Shown piece after piece: positions 5,834 to 6,743 of a stretch of DNA of 6,743 nucleotides (position 1 is its first letter; each line of letters opens with the position of its first letter). Location: NCBI GenBank assembly GCA_002688155.1, contig NZCH01000013.1, positions 1 through 6,743 on the forward strand. Direction: 5' to 3'. The notes beneath the pieces were generated by a model. The model was not told where the DNA came from and did not search any database. It saw nothing but the letters and a program-made list of their open reading frames with translations. This stretch comes from Phycisphaerae bacterium (GTDB lineage: Bacteria > Planctomycetota > Phycisphaerae > Phycisphaerales > Phycisphaeraceae). The position numbers were made by a program, and so were the translations under genes.

Positions 5834-6742
5834 CTACTGCTCCGCGATCCGCAGCGCCTGGCTGTGTACCGTTTCCTCAATGACATTGGTCAGCGAGAAC
5901 GTTTTATTGCGCACGTTGATTTTGATGGTGCGCTGCTCGATCGTGTTGCGCCCGACTGCTTCATGACGTTGCAGGTCGAACATGATCTGTGAGTCGACCT
6001 GGCCGCTGGTCATGCGGATGTCCATGCCTGCGCGCATTTGCGCGCCTCCCGTCCATTTCTGCTGATCGGGCTCCAACGTCACGCGCGCTTGTGCGGAAAC
6101 ATTGGCGATGGGGATACCTTCGATATCCTCGACACTGTCGAGCGTATAGCGCGTGTCGTGATGGAGCAGTCCCATTGGGTGGTTCCACGTGTATTTCTGA
6201 TTCCAGTGCTGCCCTATCTGCATGGCTGCGCTCGCGCCGATGAGCATCGCCAGGTCAGCCACCGATTCTTCAAAGTCCAGCGCTGTGGGCACGTGGCGTT
6301 TGTCGCCGAGTTGTGCCTCAATCACGCTGACGCCTGACACCCTGGCGATCCTCCCGTCGGCGCCCACGCGCACCCTCAGCGGCGCGCCCGCCATCGCACG
6401 TATGACGCTGTGAAGATACGTCGTATCACCGCTGCCGCGCCGTGAATCGTTGTGCTGCACCGTGCCCGTGGGCAGCGTCAGGTCCGCGGTCATGTACACA
6501 AGCGTCATCGTGCAAACCGCTGATCCGTCGGCGTTGACACGATCGACCGACCACATGACTTCACTTTTAAGCTCGGTCAATACTTCCGCCGAGTGCGACC
6601 GATTGCGCATCCTTGTGGTCGTGGCGCGACGGCGCAGGGTCCACACGTCGTACCGCGCGGTGCGTCCGGCAACAAAATTGGGTGTCAGGTCGAATGACTC
6701 GGGACCGTCGGGCGCCGCATCATTGGCCAGGGCGATGCCCGC
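5834..6742 (-). CDS. Exported protein of unknown function (N-terminus outside window)
   Basis: The frame is open from the right edge to the TAG at 5836-5834, giving 302 visible residues. The GTG at 6646 is an internal Val codon, because coding-like sequence continues upstream to the edge. The first visible residues (AGIALANDAAPDG) look like the end of a signal peptide with an A-L-A cleavage site, so the protein is probably secreted or periplasmic and lacks only some 10-20 residues here. After that comes FDLTPNFVAGRTARYDVW, followed by alternating beta-like segments and few long hydrophobic stretches. There is a Gly-containing basic stretch (LRVRVGADGRIARVSGV) and a C-terminal part rich in Val, Thr and Asn. 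The pattern resembles beta-rich planctomycete secreted proteins grouped as DUF6263, but I cannot confirm that. I see no catalytic motif. Its end is convergent with the dehydrogenase gene, 49 bases away. Confidence 0.75.
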   Translation of the reverse strand, partial: AGIALANDAAPDGPESFDLTPNFVAGRTARYDVWTLRRRATTTRMRNRSHSAEVLTELKSEVMWSVDRVNADGSAVCTMTLVYMTADLTLPTGTVQHNDSRRGSGDTTYLHSVIRAMAGAPLRVRVGADGRIARVSGVSVIEAQLGDKRHVPTALDFEESVADLAMLIGASAAMQIGQHWNQKYTWNHPMGLLHHDTRYTLDSVEDIEGIPIANVSAQARVTLEPDQQKWTGGAQMRAGMDIRMTSGQVDSQIMFDLQRHEAVGRNTIEQRTIKINVRNKTFSLTNVIEETVHSQALRIAEQ

Positions 6743-6743
6743 C

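Noticed and set aside
6644..6646. GTG at 6646 as the start of the last minus-strand gene
   Set aside because: The frame stays open to the window edge and the upstream residues include a plausible signal-peptide cleavage site, so the GTG is an internal valine.

Overview
The window looks like an ordinary stretch of a GC-rich bacterial chromosome (roughly 58-60% GC by eye). It has short intergenic gaps, weak or absent Shine-Dalgarno sequences for several genes, and two proteins with clear export signals (a third has a possible one). The protein styles (an AGCS symporter with a long exported N-terminus, small lipoproteins and secreted proteins of unknown function) would fit Planctomycetota, perhaps Phycisphaerae. 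That placement is an impression from gene content, not a demonstrated result.

From left to right on the plus strand, the window opens with the tail of an unidentified gene. Its stop overlaps the start of a small lipoprotein gene by four bases (ATGA), so those two are probably translationally coupled. After a 50-base gap comes a sodium:amino-acid symporter of the AGCS family, then a small VTT/DedA-type (YqaA-like) membrane protein, then a UDP-glucose 4-epimerase (galE). The last three lie 52-60 bases apart on the same strand. A perfect 10-bp hairpin sits between the VTT gene and galE.

Between galE and the next large gene, a 168-base reading frame on the minus strand encodes a 55-residue single-pass membrane protein. 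It is easy to miss because of its size. It is divergent from a dehydrogenase of the iron-containing alcohol dehydrogenase / dehydroquinate synthase superfamily, which combines a GldA-like nucleotide-binding half with a DHQS-like Glu metal ligand. That gene converges on a minus-strand gene that runs off the right edge and encodes an exported protein of unknown function.

There are no RNA genes, CRISPR arrays, insertion sequences, phage genes or obvious defence genes. No convincing novel multi-gene system is visible. The points most worth checking are the unannotated small membrane protein, the unusual metal-site composition of the dehydrogenase, the secretory N-terminal extension of the symporter, the leucine gatekeeper of GalE, and the U-tract-less hairpin before galE.
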